Shown in pieces: positions 10,228-19,339 of a stretch of 64,000 nucleotides of DNA. The position numbers were made by a program, and so were the translations under genes. The stretch is from Actinomyces johnsonii (GTDB taxonomy: Bacteria > Actinomycetota > Actinomycetes > Actinomycetales > Actinomycetaceae), in contig NZ_VICB01000019.1 in NCBI RefSeq assembly GCF_006546835.1, positions 3,070-67,069 on the forward strand, read 5' to 3'. Numbering within the stretch: position 1 is the first letter of the stretch; every line of letters begins with the position of its first letter. A model generated the notes under the pieces. That model was not told where the DNA came from. It ran no database searches and saw only the letters and a list, made by a program, of their open reading frames with translations.

Positions 10228-11829
10228 CTAGCCGATCATCGGGCTGGCCTCGGGCATCCGGATGACGCGGCGCCGCTCGCGCAGTGCCAGGGCGCTGGCT
10301 GCCGTCATCGTGCCCACGCGGCCGACGAACATGAGCGCCACGATGACGTACTTGGCGCTTGCGGGAAGAGTCGGAGTGATTCCCGTGGACAGGCCCACGG
10401 TTGCGAACGCGCTGATGACTTCGAAGAGGATCCGGTCCAGGGACAGATTGGTCATCTGCAGGAGCAGGAGCGTGGCGAGCCCGATGACACTGGCGCCGAT
10501 GAAGGCCACCGCCACGCTCAAGCGCACGGTCGAGGGCGTGATGCGCCGACCGAAGGCCTCGATGTCCTGGTCGCCACGAGCCTCGGCGAAGATCGCCAGG
10601 AGCAGGACCGCGAAAGTGGAGACCTTGATGCCGCCGGCCGTCGAGGCCGAGCCGCCGCCGACGAACATGAGGGCGTCCTGGAGGAACCAGGTGGCCTCGT
10701 GCATGTGCTCGGGCGGAATCGTGGACAGTCCCGAGGAGCGGGCGTTGACGCCGTTGATCAGAGCGGTCATGATCTTGCCGCCCGTGGGCAGTGCCCCGTA
10801 GGTAAGGGGGTTGTTCCACTCGAAGACGGCGATGGCGACGGTCGAGGCGATGGTGAGGGCCGCATAGGTCGTCAGGGTCAGCTTCGTGTGCAGGCTCCAC
10901 GTCCGGGGCCTGCGTCGTCGGCCCATGATGTCCAGGATGACGGGGAAACCGACGGCGCCCATAAAGGTCCCCAGGATGATCGGCAGGCCGATCCACCAGT
11001 CGGTGGCGTAGGCGCCCAGGCCCTCGGGCATGATGACGAAACCGGCATTGTTGAAGATCGACAGCCCCATGAAGGCCGCGTACCACAAGGCGTGCCCCAC
11101 ATCGAGGCCGTGACCCAGGAAGCGGGGCAGCAGCATGAGGGTGAGGAGGAGCTCGCAGCCGGTGGCCGTGTAGATGACGGCGCGCAGGAGACGGCCCACC
11201 TCGCCCAGGCGCGACTGGTTCTCCGAGGCGGCCAGCATCCGCTGAGTCAGTCCCACGTGGCGCGATACCGCCAGTGACAGCAGCGAGGCCAGGGTCATGA
11301 CTCCCAGGCCGCCCACGGCAGCGGCCAGGATAATGACGACGTGCCCGAAGGTGGACCAGTAGGCGGCCGTGTCCACAGTGCTCAGACCCGTGACGCACGC
11401 CGCTGAGGTGGCGGTGAACAGGGCGTCGAGGAAGTCGGCTTGCTTCCCACTCGCCGTGGCAATCGGAAGGCTGAGCAGAAGCGTGACCACCATGATGATG
11501 GCGGCGAAGACGGTAACCGCCAGCCGGGCCGGGTAGAACCTGGCCGCCCGCGCGATCTGGCCGAGCGGCTCCATGTGCCGAAGCAACCGGCGCAACCCGG
11601 TGGGCTCCGTGGCTGGCAGCGGGGGCCGAACGGGTGGCTCATCGGCCCTGTCGTCCTCGGCCGGGCGCTTCCTTCGCCCCTTCCACGGATGGCCGATGAC
11701 GCTCACGAACGGAGCGTGCCAGTGCGCCTGGCGGCGCCCGCCGGCGCGCGAGCCGTCTTCGGATCCGCCCTGGGACCCGCGGCGGGGCTCGGGCTCGTCT
11801 GCGGTGTCTGTCTGGGGCACGGTCGCCAT
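10228..11829 (-). CDS. Potassium transporter membrane subunit (KtrB/TrkH)
   Basis: 533 residues. After a 90-residue charged cytoplasmic start, the four pore-loop repeats of the Trk/Ktr superfamily are visible, including VTGLSTVDTAAYW, SIFNNAGFVIMPEG, GGGSASTAGGIKVS and ATVGLSTGITP. Each loop carries a glycine of the K+ filter. It imports potassium together with an RCK subunit such as the KtrA protein encoded nearby on the same strand. The N-terminal extension is longer than usual; internal starts are possible. Convergent with tetR. Confidence 0.93.
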   Translation of the reverse strand: MATVPQTDTADEPEPRRGSQGGSEDGSRAGGRRQAHWHAPFVSVIGHPWKGRRKRPAEDDRADEPPVRPPLPATEPTGLRRLLRHMEPLGQIARAARFYPARLAVTVFAAIIMVVTLLLSLPIATASGKQADFLDALFTATSAACVTGLSTVDTAAYWSTFGHVVIILAAAVGGLGVMTLASLLSLAVSRHVGLTQRMLAASENQSRLGEVGRLLRAVIYTATGCELLLTLMLLPRFLGHGLDVGHALWYAAFMGLSIFNNAGFVIMPEGLGAYATDWWIGLPIILGTFMGAVGFPVILDIMGRRRRPRTWSLHTKLTLTTYAALTIASTVAIAVFEWNNPLTYGALPTGGKIMTALINGVNARSSGLSTIPPEHMHEATWFLQDALMFVGGGSASTAGGIKVSTFAVLLLAIFAEARGDQDIEAFGRRITPSTVRLSVAVAFIGASVIGLATLLLLQMTNLSLDRILFEVISAFATVGLSTGITPTLPASAKYVIVALMFVGRVGTMTAASALALRERRRVIRMPEASPMIG

Positions 11830-12102
11830 TGTGGTCCTGTTGGTGCGGCTTCGTCACGTTCTCGGATGTCGGGTGTGGGCGGCGGGCGTGTCAGGGCTCC
11901 GTCGGGCCCGTGGGGAGGTGATGGTCGGCGCGGTCCTCGGCTGGGAAACTGAGGATGTGGCAGCGATAATTGATGCCCCAGTGTGAAATGCGACGCGTGT
12001 GGCGATTGGGGTCCAAGAATTCCTGTGCGATGGCTGGTACGGCGTTATATTGGCGGTGTTCCTGCCCCGTCGGGGCCCCTGCGACGAACGGACCTCAAGC
12101 TC
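11830..12102. other. Divergent intergenic region ktrB / HTH gene
   Basis: 273 bases with no convincing gene. A TATATT sequence near 12046 could be a -10 element for the HTH gene. The short frames here overlap each other and show no recognisable protein. Confidence 0.4.
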
Positions 12103-12345
12103 ATGGCACCGGGCCTTCCCACATCCCCCAGCGCCTCCGGCGCCCCCTCGTTCCTCACCGTGGCTGAGGTGGCGGCGATGCTGCGCGTGTCCAAGATGAC
12201 CGTCTACCGAATGGTGCACTCCGGCGACCTTCCTGCGATGCAGGTCGGGCGCTCCTTCCGCGTCCCCGAGCGCGCCGTTCACGAGTACCTGGCCGCCGGA
12301 CTGGGTGACTGGGGCCACGATGCGTCGGAGGCATCAGGGTCCTAG
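12103..12345 (+). CDS. Small excisionase-type helix-turn-helix protein
   Basis: 80 residues. Almost the whole protein is a MerR/excisionase-like winged helix: SFLTVAEVAAMLRVSKMTVYRMVH followed by the wing AMQVGRSFRVPERAV. In actinobacteria a small BldC-like HTH gene of this kind regularly precedes the bTHX/AURKAIP1 microprotein gene, as here. The ATG chosen gives the compact family size; the frame is open for 40 further codons without similarity. Its regulatory target is unknown. Confidence 0.85.
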   Translation: MAPGLPTSPSASGAPSFLTVAEVAAMLRVSKMTVYRMVHSGDLPAMQVGRSFRVPERAVHEYLAAGLGDWGHDASEASGS

Positions 12346-12352
12346 GACCCGC

Positions 12353-12358
12353 TAGACT
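12353..12358 (+). promoter_or_regulatory. Candidate -10 element of bTHXc gene
   Basis: TAGACT in the context ACCCGCTAGACTCGGG, a good actinobacterial -10, 134 bases upstream of the microprotein start and directly after the HTH stop. Confidence 0.45.
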
Positions 12359-12492
12359 CGGGCGGTCACCTGCGTGGTCGGCCGCTGAGCCTCACGCGCC
12401 GACCAATCGCCCCATGGCATAACCCTCGCCGGCCCGCCTCGGCCCGCAGGGAGGGTCTGCGGGCACTACGAAGCGAACTGCGAGGAGATCTC

Positions 12493-12591
12493 ATGGGATC
12501 CGTCATCAAGAAGCGCCGCAAGCGCATGGCCAAGAAGAAGCACCGCAAGCTGCTTCGCAAGACACGCCACCAGCGTCGCAACAAGAAGTGA
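12493..12591 (+). CDS. 32-residue ribosome-associated microprotein (bTHXc, AURKAIP1/COX24 domain)
   Basis: Entirely basic 32-residue protein beginning MGSVIKKRRKRMAKKKHRK and ending HQRRNKK. It matches the actinobacterial AURKAIP1/COX24-domain family, described as a small 30S ribosomal protein (bTHX-like). A GAGGAGATC ribosome site lies just upstream of the ATG. It is easily missed because of its size. Position directly behind the BldC-like HTH gene is the conserved neighbourhood. Confidence 0.9.
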   Translation: MGSVIKKRRKRMAKKKHRKLLRKTRHQRRNKK

Positions 12592-12696
12592 GGCGAGCGG
12601 CCCGTCCGCGCCTCGGGGCTCCGTGCACACCGCTGGTGTGAGCGGGGCCCTGCTTGTCTCTCATGAGAAACTGACCAGGAAGAGCGGAGACCTCCG

Positions 12697-13986
12697 TTGA
12701 CCACCGCCCCAGATGACCGCACCCCCATTGATCCGTCGGATGCTGCGCCGTCGAGAGAGCCGCAGCTGGTGGAGGGTGACTGCACCATCCCGCTGAGCGC
12801 CGACGTCGACCCCTCGGCCTGGCCCGAGCCCGTCCAGGCCCTGGCGCACGCGCCCGGGTCCGGCGTGCGGCCGACCAGGCTGGCCGAGCTGACCACCCTG
12901 CGCGTGGGCGGCCCGGTGGGCAGCTACGTCGAGGCCACCACCCAGAGCGAGTTGACCGAGGCGATCCGCGAAGCGGATGCCGCGGGCACCCCCGTCCTCG
13001 TCGTCGGAGGCGGCTCCAACATCATGGCCTCCGACGCCGGCTTCGACGGGCTCGTCATCCGCGACGCCCGCGCCGAGGTCTCGCTCGTCTCGGACTCGAT
13101 GTGCGGGGGCGTCGAGGTCACGGCCACCGCCGGCACCACCTGGGACGACCTGGTGCGCGAGGCCATCGCGAGCCAGTGGGCCGGATTTGCGCCCCTGTCC
13201 GGGATCCCCGGTACGGTCGGGGCCGCTCCGGTGCAGAACATCGGGGCCTACGGCGCCGAGGTCGCCGAGCTCATCGCCAGCGTGCGAGCCTGGGACCGCC
13301 TGCGCAACCGGGTGGTCTGGCTTGCCCTCGGCGAGCTGGGACTGGCCTACCGCGACTCCCGTCTCAAGCAGTCCCTCACCGACGCCGAGGCCGGCGGCGG
13401 GCGCCTGTGGGGGCCGACCGGGCGCTGGGTGGTCCTGGACGCCACCTTCGCCGTGCGGCAGGGCTCCCTGTCCTCCCGCGTCGCCTACTCCCAGTTGGCC
13501 GGTGCCCTCGGCGTCGAACTGGGCGAGCGCGTGCCCGAGCGCGAGCTGCGTGAGGCGGTCCTTGAGCTGCGCCGCTCCAAGGGGATGGTTCTCGACGACG
13601 CTGACCACGACACCTGGTCGGCCGGCTCCTTCTTCACTAACCCGATCCTGACTACGGCCGAGGCCGAGCGCTTGCCCGCAGATGCTCCCCGCTTCCCGGT
13701 CACCGACCACTCCCAGGTGGTGCTCGGCACCAAAGAAGCCCCCGTCGTCGAGGGTCTGGTCAAGACCAGTGCCGCCTGGCTCATCGACCACGCCGGCTTC
13801 ACCAAGGGCTTCACCGTGGAGGCCGGGGCTCCGGCCGGGCTGTCCACCAAGCACGTCCTGGCCCTGACCAACCGGGGTGGCGCCACCGGCGCGGACCTGG
13901 CACGCCTACGCGATACGGTGGTGGCCGGCGTCCGTGAGCGCTACGGCATCACCCTCGTGCCCGAGCCCGTCCAGGTCGGCTTCTAG
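12697..13986 (+). CDS. murB: UDP-N-acetylenolpyruvoylglucosamine reductase MurB
   Basis: 429 residues. FAD-dependent reductase making UDP-MurNAc for peptidoglycan. FAD-binding motifs TTLRVGGPVG (near residue 68) and VVGGGSNIMASDAGFDG (about residue 105), the GIPGTVGAAPVQNIGAYG segment, the catalytic serine region WSAGSFFTNPIL and the C-terminal AAWLIDHAGFTKGF are all present. The TTG start follows GGAAGAGCGGAGA; it gives an N-terminal extension of about 55 residues beyond the usual start, so a later start cannot be excluded. Convergent with add. Confidence 0.95.
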   Translation: MTTAPDDRTPIDPSDAAPSREPQLVEGDCTIPLSADVDPSAWPEPVQALAHAPGSGVRPTRLAELTTLRVGGPVGSYVEATTQSELTEAIREADAAGTPVLVVGGGSNIMASDAGFDGLVIRDARAEVSLVSDSMCGGVEVTATAGTTWDDLVREAIASQWAGFAPLSGIPGTVGAAPVQNIGAYGAEVAELIASVRAWDRLRNRVVWLALGELGLAYRDSRLKQSLTDAEAGGGRLWGPTGRWVVLDATFAVRQGSLSSRVAYSQLAGALGVELGERVPERELREAVLELRRSKGMVLDDADHDTWSAGSFFTNPILTTAEAERLPADAPRFPVTDHSQVVLGTKEAPVVEGLVKTSAAWLIDHAGFTKGFTVEAGAPAGLSTKHVLALTNRGGATGADLARLRDTVVAGVRERYGITLVPEPVQVGF

Positions 13987-14018
13987 ACTCCCGGCTCGAG
14001 CGGGCTGGAGGCCTCGGC

Positions 14019-15062
14019 TCAGTCGGTCTCGGGATTCGTGGCCGGGTCGGGAGCCGCCAGCCAGGCGTCCACCTCGGCCAGCCAGGCTCGCTTGGCCGTC
14101 GGCGAGGCCAATGAGGCGCGGATCGAGGCGCGGGCCAGCTCGGCCAACTCGACGTCGTCACAGCCCAGGGTCCGGGCGATCTCGTACTGGTCGACGAGTC
14201 GGGACTGGAAGAGCAGCGGATCGTCGGCGCTCAGGGCGATCTGCGCGCCGTGACTCATGAGCGTGCGCAGGGGGACGTCGTCGGGGCTGCGGTAGACGCC
14301 CAGGCTCACGTTGGAGGCGGGGCAGACCTCGAGGCTGATGCCGGCGGCGACGATCGCGTCCAGCAGCGCGGGATCCTCGCTGGCGCGCACCCCGTGGCCC
14401 AGTCGCGTGGGGCCGAGCGCGGAGACGACGTCGCGCAGGTGGTCGGGTCCCAGGAGCTCTCCGCCGTGCGGCATGGAGGCGAGGCCGCCCCTGCGGGCGA
14501 TGGCGAAAGCCCGCTCCCAGGAGGAGGTCTGTCCGGCGCGCTCGTCGTTGGACAGGCCGAAGCCGACCACCTCTCCCGGCTGATCCCCGGCGTAGCGCAC
14601 CGCCAGGCGGGCAAGCGTGCGGGCATCCAAGGGGTGGCGCATCCGGGAGGCCGCCACGATGACGGCCACCTCCACGCCGGTCAGGGTGGTGGCCTGTTCG
14701 GCGGCGTCGAGGATGACCTCCAGGGCGGGGGTGATCCCGCCGACGAAGGGGGCGTAGCTGGTGGGGTCGACCTGGATCTCCAAACGGCGCGAGCCCTCGG
14801 CGGCGTCATCGAGCGCGGCCTCCAGGACGATGCGTCGCATGACCTCCTCGGTGCGAACCAGAGCCCTGGCGGTGTCGTAGGCGCGCTGGAAGCGGAACCA
14901 GCCGCGCCGGTCAGCGGGTACGTGCAGAGGGTCTCCGTCCAGGAAGCTGGAGGGCAGGCGCGTGCGCGTGGAGGAGGCCAGCTCAATGAGGGTGTCCAGG
15001 CGCATCGAACCCGTGAAGTGCAGGTGCAGGTGCGCTTTGGGTAGGGCGGCGAGGTCGCGCAT
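14019..15062 (-). CDS. add: Adenosine deaminase
   Basis: 347 residues. Zinc enzyme converting adenosine or deoxyadenosine to inosine in purine salvage. Metal histidines His13 and His15 lie in KAHLHLHFTGS; the usual glutamate of ELHVHLEG is a histidine here. Further active-site motifs are MPHGGELLG (HAGE-type), LGHGVRA and SADDPLLFQ (catalytic aspartates). The length is normal. The gene stands alone between convergent murB and a divergent kinase-like gene. Confidence 0.9.
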   Translation of the reverse strand: MRDLAALPKAHLHLHFTGSMRLDTLIELASSTRTRLPSSFLDGDPLHVPADRRGWFRFQRAYDTARALVRTEEVMRRIVLEAALDDAAEGSRRLEIQVDPTSYAPFVGGITPALEVILDAAEQATTLTGVEVAVIVAASRMRHPLDARTLARLAVRYAGDQPGEVVGFGLSNDERAGQTSSWERAFAIARRGGLASMPHGGELLGPDHLRDVVSALGPTRLGHGVRASEDPALLDAIVAAGISLEVCPASNVSLGVYRSPDDVPLRTLMSHGAQIALSADDPLLFQSRLVDQYEIARTLGCDDVELAELARASIRASLASPTAKRAWLAEVDAWLAAPDPATNPETD

Positions 15063-15201
15063 GGGTGGATTCTTCCACGTTCCTGCCGATCGTCTCGCCC
15101 GCGACAGTCTTCAGCAGGGCAGGCGGGCTCTTCCGCTGTTGCCGAACACCAATGGTCGTTTTAGCGGCGAACCATCAGGTGGGTGGGGCACACTAACTGT
15201 C

Positions 15202-16449
15202 ATGAACCACTCGTCGGCGTCCCAGGAGCCCGAGGAGGTGGCCCTGTTGACGGGGCCGCGCGCAGCCTCCGTGCTCTCCGCCGCCCTCGCCCCGGCGGGT
15301 CAGCGTCTGGCCAGTTGGGAGGTCCACTCGGTCCATCACCGTCCCGGAGCGGGAGTGTCCGTGGGGTACACGGCCGTTGTCGTCGCCCCCAATGGGCGCT
15401 CCACCACTGAGTACCTGTGCGCGACGACGGCGCGCCTGTCCAACCCACATGCCCCGGGCCTGACCCGGGTGGCCCCCACCGGTGGGGACGGCCCTGCGGT
15501 CCACGTGTGGCGCCACCCGGCCGACCCCGAGCTGCCGGGGCTGGTGGTGGCCTGTACTCCTTCACTGCTCTCGGCACGGATCGGCACTCAGGTCAAGGCG
15601 ACCATGGTCGCCTACCGGCCCACGCGCCGTGCCGTCGTGCGCGCAACCTTCCCGGATGAGACGACCGCCTACGCCAAGGTCCTGCGTCCGAGTCAGGCAC
15701 CGTCCTTCGCCCAGCGCCACCGCCTGCTGACGGCCTCCGGAGTGCCGGCGCCCGAAGTCCTGCGAGAGGATCCTGACGGGCTCGTGCTCCTATCCACGGG
15801 GCGTGGTGTGGCCCTGTCGGGCCTGCTGTCCCAGGGGATGAGCGTCTCGCGCAGCGAGCGCGTCTTCAACGGCCTCATCTCGCTGCTGGACGCTCTGCCG
15901 GCCAGTGCCATGCAGCTGCCCGCACACGCCGCCTGGTCCGAGCGGGCCCGCCACTACGCGCACGCCGCCGCTACGGTCCTGCCCGAGCATGCCGCCCGAG
16001 CCCGGGCCGTGGCCGAGGGGGTCGAGCAGCTCATGGCCAGCTCCGACACCGGTCGGCCGATGCCGGTCCACGGAGACTTCTACGAGGCGAACGTCCTCAT
16101 GGAGGGAGAAGCCGTCACCAGCCTGCTCGATGTCGACTCCCTGGGACCCGGTTACCGGGTCGACGACCTGGCCTGCCTGCTCGGTCACGTCAGCGTCCTG
16201 GATCACCTGGCACCCGCCTCCTACCCGAAGCTGCGTCCCATCCTGGAGACCTGGACCCGTATGGCCGAGCAACAGGTCGACCCGGTCTCGCTGCGCGCTC
16301 GCTGTGCCGGTGTGGTCCTGTCCCTGGTGGCCGGGGCTCGGCGCGAGGACGGCGGCCCGTGGCGCCCCGACGCCGAGGGTCGCCTGGCCCGCGCCGAAAC
16401 CTGGCTAGCGCAGGGCCGTGAGATCCAGGCCCGCCGCGGCGCGCACTAA
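15202..16449 (+). CDS. Aminoglycoside phosphotransferase (APH)-fold kinase-like protein
   Basis: 415 residues. The C-terminal half has the APH catalytic loop VHGDFYEANVLM (near residue 290) and the metal-binding DVDSLGPGYRVDDLA that follows; the ATP-lobe segment AYAKVLRP carries the probable lysine. The N-terminal 120 residues are not assigned. Such proteins phosphorylate small molecules; drug resistance should not be assumed, since the substrate is unknown and the local context is housekeeping. The ATG gives the most plausible start; an 80-codon upstream extension overlaps add and looks spurious. Confidence 0.8.
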   Translation: MNHSSASQEPEEVALLTGPRAASVLSAALAPAGQRLASWEVHSVHHRPGAGVSVGYTAVVVAPNGRSTTEYLCATTARLSNPHAPGLTRVAPTGGDGPAVHVWRHPADPELPGLVVACTPSLLSARIGTQVKATMVAYRPTRRAVVRATFPDETTAYAKVLRPSQAPSFAQRHRLLTASGVPAPEVLREDPDGLVLLSTGRGVALSGLLSQGMSVSRSERVFNGLISLLDALPASAMQLPAHAAWSERARHYAHAAATVLPEHAARARAVAEGVEQLMASSDTGRPMPVHGDFYEANVLMEGEAVTSLLDVDSLGPGYRVDDLACLLGHVSVLDHLAPASYPKLRPILETWTRMAEQQVDPVSLRARCAGVVLSLVAGARREDGGPWRPDAEGRLARAETWLAQGREIQARRGAH

Positions 16450-16454
16450 GTCCG

Positions 16455-16524
16455 CGCCGAGCCGGGCATTTTTCGCGGTGCCCGACATAAATTCTGTTGG
16501 TCTCGGCGGAACATGCCCGGCTCG
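16455..16524. repeat. 70-bp palindromic repeat, copy 1 (probable bidirectional terminator)
   Basis: Nearly identical (66 of 70 bases) to a second copy 1,245 bases away in the same orientation. The ends CGAGCCGGGCAT and ATGCCCGGCTCG form a perfect 12-bp stem. It lies 6 bases after the kinase-like gene's stop and 7 bases after the stop of the convergent gene, so it could terminate both. Confidence 0.8.
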
Positions 16525-16530
16525 AGGAGA

Positions 16531-17637
16531 TCAGAACTCGACGTGAGACTCCCGGGAGAGGGTGAATCCGCGTCCGGTGATCGTGTTCCAACAGGTCATC
16601 CCCTTGGCCTGCGAGGCGCAGGCGTAGTCGGAGAACGTCGTGGTCTGCCCATACTGGAGCGTGTGGAAAGTGTCGCCCGGTTGTCCCAGAAATTTCTCGC
16701 CGCATCGGAGCCTGGGGCGGCCGGCGTCCACGGAGATGGAGAACTCCCGTTCAGAACAGTCCTGCATCCCGGAGGAGGCGTAGCTCCGCTCCAGGATCGA
16801 GCAGGCGACACCCGCCTCATAGAGTTCGCAGGAGATGTTCTTCGACGGGGTATCCACGTACTGGTAGGAGTACGTCTGAGCCTGCGGGGGAAGTGTCGGG
16901 ACTCCGGAGAGTGTTGGCGCGTCCTCAGCGGTGAATTCTGCGCTCGGCTCTGCGGCTGGCTCGGTGTTGGGCAGAGCTGCCTTCCCCGCCGAGGTGCCCT
17001 CAGTCGTCGTGGGTTCGGTGGTGATGGAAGGGACGGCGTCGGCTTTCGTCTCCAACGACCGCCCGCGGTTGGCCAGCAGCATCCCTGCGAAGGTCCCGGC
17101 CGTAGCCACCACGAGTACCAGCATGACGACAAGGGCGGCAATCAGTCCTGTGTGAGACCTGGGGCGGGAGTCGGGACCAGACCGGCGTAGATCGCCGGAT
17201 GGTGCTGGTGCGGCCATCGCCGCTAGCGCACCCCCTGAAGCCGGTAACGGAGGTATCGCCGCCGGTGGCACCGTTGGGGAGGTGCTCAGCGTCATGGTTG
17301 CCGGATCGGTCTGCGACGTCGTTCCCACAGGGGGCGCGGTGTACGGCGAGGCGCTGCAGGCGGCAGTTGAGACCGAGGGCAGTGCCGCGGTCTCCGCCGT
17401 CGCGAGCCTTCTCGATTCGGTTGGGGGCGGAGCGCTTACCGGGGATGCGGGCGATACATGAGGCGGGTCGGCCGTGTCCATCTGGAGAATCTGCTCGCGC
17501 AGCACTGCGGGGACGGCGGGATTGGCGGCGATGGTGGGCCGCAAGTCGGGAAAGGCCTTGGCAAGGTACTCCAGCACTTCGGGCTCGGTATTGGGATCAG
17601 AGGCACGACGTTCATCGTCGAAAGTGTGAGCGGGCAC
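16531..17637 (-). CDS. Membrane protein with N-terminal LRV-like motif and cysteine-containing outer domain
   Basis: 368 residues from a GTG with a poor ribosome site. Residues about 6-50 (ASDPNTEPEVLEYLAKAFPD, then LRPTIAANPAVP) resemble the variant leucine-rich repeat module seen in many actinobacterial membrane proteins. A Pro/Ala/Thr-rich stretch follows, one membrane segment (GLIAALVVMLVLVVATAGTF, about residue 165), a Thr/Glu/Pro linker, and an outer domain of about 110 residues with six cysteines (ISCELYEAGVACSI through GMTCWNT), probably disulfide-bonded. Orientation is inferred as N-in. The function is not known. The gene is bracketed by the two copies of a 70-bp repeat. Confidence 0.72.
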   Translation of the reverse strand: MPAHTFDDERRASDPNTEPEVLEYLAKAFPDLRPTIAANPAVPAVLREQILQMDTADPPHVSPASPVSAPPPTESRRLATAETAALPSVSTAACSASPYTAPPVGTTSQTDPATMTLSTSPTVPPAAIPPLPASGGALAAMAAPAPSGDLRRSGPDSRPRSHTGLIAALVVMLVLVVATAGTFAGMLLANRGRSLETKADAVPSITTEPTTTEGTSAGKAALPNTEPAAEPSAEFTAEDAPTLSGVPTLPPQAQTYSYQYVDTPSKNISCELYEAGVACSILERSYASSGMQDCSEREFSISVDAGRPRLRCGEKFLGQPGDTFHTLQYGQTTTFSDYACASQAKGMTCWNTITGRGFTLSRESHVEF

Positions 17638-17699
17638 GAGTTGAATGATAAATCTCGCAAGTGCGCGGAAGGCCTGCCCGCAACCACATTGGTATCAAA

Positions 17700-17769
17700 C
17701 GCCGAGCCGGGCATATTCCGCGGTGCCCGACAGAAAATCTGTTGGTCTCGGCGGAACATGCCCGGCTCG
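17700..17769. repeat. 70-bp palindromic repeat, copy 2 (probable terminator)
   Basis: Second copy of the palindromic element. Here the inner stem is also well formed (TTCCGC/GCGGAA and CAGA/TCTG inside the 12-bp outer stem). It begins 19 bases beyond the aminotransferase stop, as expected for a terminator of that minus-strand gene. Confidence 0.8.
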
Positions 17770-17788
17770 GGAAAATATGGTGCTTCTG

Positions 17789-19003
17789 CTACTCGACCTC
17801 TGCCAGGAGCGTCTGGATCCGCCCCACGCCCTCGGCCAGATCGTCGTCGCCCAGCGCGTAGGACAGCCGCAGGAAGCCGGAGGGCCCGAAGGCCTCACCG
17901 GGAACGACGGCGACCTCGGCGTGCTCCAGGATGAGCGCGGCCAGCGTGGCCGAGCTGTCGATCTCAGTGCCGCGCAGCGTGCGCCCGAGCAGCCCCTCGA
18001 TGCTGGGGTAGGCGTAGAAGGCGCCGCGTGGTACGGGGACAGTCAACCCTTCGATCTGCGAAAGCATCTTCACCATGGTGCGCCGGCGCCGATCGAAGGC
18101 GGCGCGCATCTGCTCGACCGCGGACAGGTCCCCGCTCACGGCCGCCAGCGCCGCGCGCTGCGAGACGTTGGCGACGTTGGAGGTCAGGTGGGACTGGAAG
18201 TTGGTGGCGGCCTTGATGACATCGCTCGGAGCGAGCATCCAGCCTACGCGCCATCCGGTCATGGCATAGGTCTTGGCCACACCGTTGAGGACGATCGTCT
18301 GCTCGGCCAGCTCGGGAACCAGCTTGACGATGTGCGCGACCTGGGCGCCGTCGTAGAGGAGGTGCTCGTAGATCTCGTCGGTGATGACCCAGATGCCCTG
18401 CTCCAGCGCCCATTGGCCGATCGCGGTCAGCTCCTCGGGCGTGTAGACCGAGCCGGTCGGGTTCGACGGCGAGCACAGCAGCAGCACCTTGGTGCGCTCC
18501 GTACGGGCGGCCTCGAGCTGGTCGACGCCGACCTTGTAGTCCTGGTCGGCGCCGGCGAAGACCTCCACGGTGGTGCCCCCGGCCAAAGCGATGGCCTCGG
18601 GATAGGTGGTCCAGTAGGGCGCGGGCAGCAGAACCTCGTCACCGGGGTCGACGAGCGCTGCGAAGGCCTGGAAGACGGCCTGCTTGCCGCCGTTGGTCAC
18701 CAGGATGTCGTCGGGGGAGACCTCGTAGCCGGAGTCGCGCAGCGTCTTGGTGGCGATGGCTTCGCGCAGGACCGGCAGACCCTTGGCGGGGGAGTACTTG
18801 TGGTTGGCCGGGTCCTTCGCGGCGGCGACGGCAGCCTCGACGATGTAGTCGGGGGTGGGGAAGTCGGGCTCGCCGGCGCCGAAGCCGATGACTGGGCGGC
18901 CGGCGGCCTTGAGGGCCTTGGCCTTGGCGTCGACGGCCAGGGTGGCGGAGGGGGCGATAGCGGACAGGCGGGCGGAAACGCGGTGTGCGGGTGCAGGTGT
19001 CAC
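17789..19003 (-). CDS. aspC: Pyridoxal-phosphate aminotransferase, aspartate aminotransferase type
   Basis: 404 residues, class I/II aminotransferase of the I-gamma aspartate type. Substrate-binding [13 protein letters not shown] near residue 40, [15 protein letters not shown] with the conserved Asn, [11 protein letters not shown], and the PLP lysine in [16 protein letters not shown] are present, with a C-terminal FLRLSYAL arginine. It would interconvert aspartate/oxaloacetate with glutamate/2-oxoglutarate; other amino-acid substrates are possible. The GTG giving [16 protein letters not shown] is preferred because homology starts there; an ATG 22 codons upstream is the alternative. Confidence 0.88.
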   Translation of the reverse strand: MTPAPAHRVSARLSAIAPSATLAVDAKAKALKAAGRPVIGFGAGEPDFPTPDYIVEAAVAAAKDPANHKYSPAKGLPVLREAIATKTLRDSGYEVSPDDILVTNGGKQAVFQAFAALVDPGDEVLLPAPYWTTYPEAIALAGGTTVEVFAGADQDYKVGVDQLEAARTERTKVLLLCSPSNPTGSVYTPEELTAIGQWALEQGIWVITDEIYEHLLYDGAQVAHIVKLVPELAEQTIVLNGVAKTYAMTGWRVGWMLAPSDVIKAATNFQSHLTSNVANVSQRAALAAVSGDLSAVEQMRAAFDRRRRTMVKMLSQIEGLTVPVPRGAFYAYPSIEGLLGRTLRGTEIDSSATLAALILEHAEVAVVPGEAFGPSGFLRLSYALGDDDLAEGVGRIQTLLAEVE

Positions 19004-19170
19004 GCGACCAATGGTCCCACGAGCCGTGAAACCTGCACGTCGAAAACGCGTCCGCCCGGCGATTCGCACTCACGTGGACTCTCGTGATGCGGCCGGAGGC
19101 GGCGTGGCGCACCCCACGGCCTGTGGTTACCGCAAATGTCTGCTCGTGTGGCAGACTAGAGCACCGCTGA

Positions 19171-19243
19171 AGGGCAGTGGCGCAATTGGTAGCGCACCGG
19201 TCTCCAAAACCGGCGGTTGTGGGTTCGAGTCCCGCCTGCCCTG
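19171..19243 (+). tRNA. tRNA-Trp (CCA anticodon)
   Basis: 73-nt cloverleaf: acceptor AGGGCAG pairs with CTGCCCT, the anticodon loop TCTCCAAAA reads CCA, and the T-arm GGGTTCGAGTCCC is canonical. Discriminator base is G; the 3' CCA is not encoded. trnW upstream of secE-nusG is the common actinobacterial order. Confidence 0.97.
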
Positions 19244-19339
19244 CTGAGAACGGCGGATCTGTCGGGAGATCCCGTCGGTTTCGTCTTCTCCCCGCTGTGC
19301 GGGAACTGACCTGACCGTCGACCCTGAGGACCCAGATTC

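Noticed and set aside
15202-16449. Aminoglycoside resistance gene
   Set aside because: The APH fold is present, but many APH-like kinases act on other small molecules. No resistance context (mobile element, integron) is seen, so resistance is not claimed.
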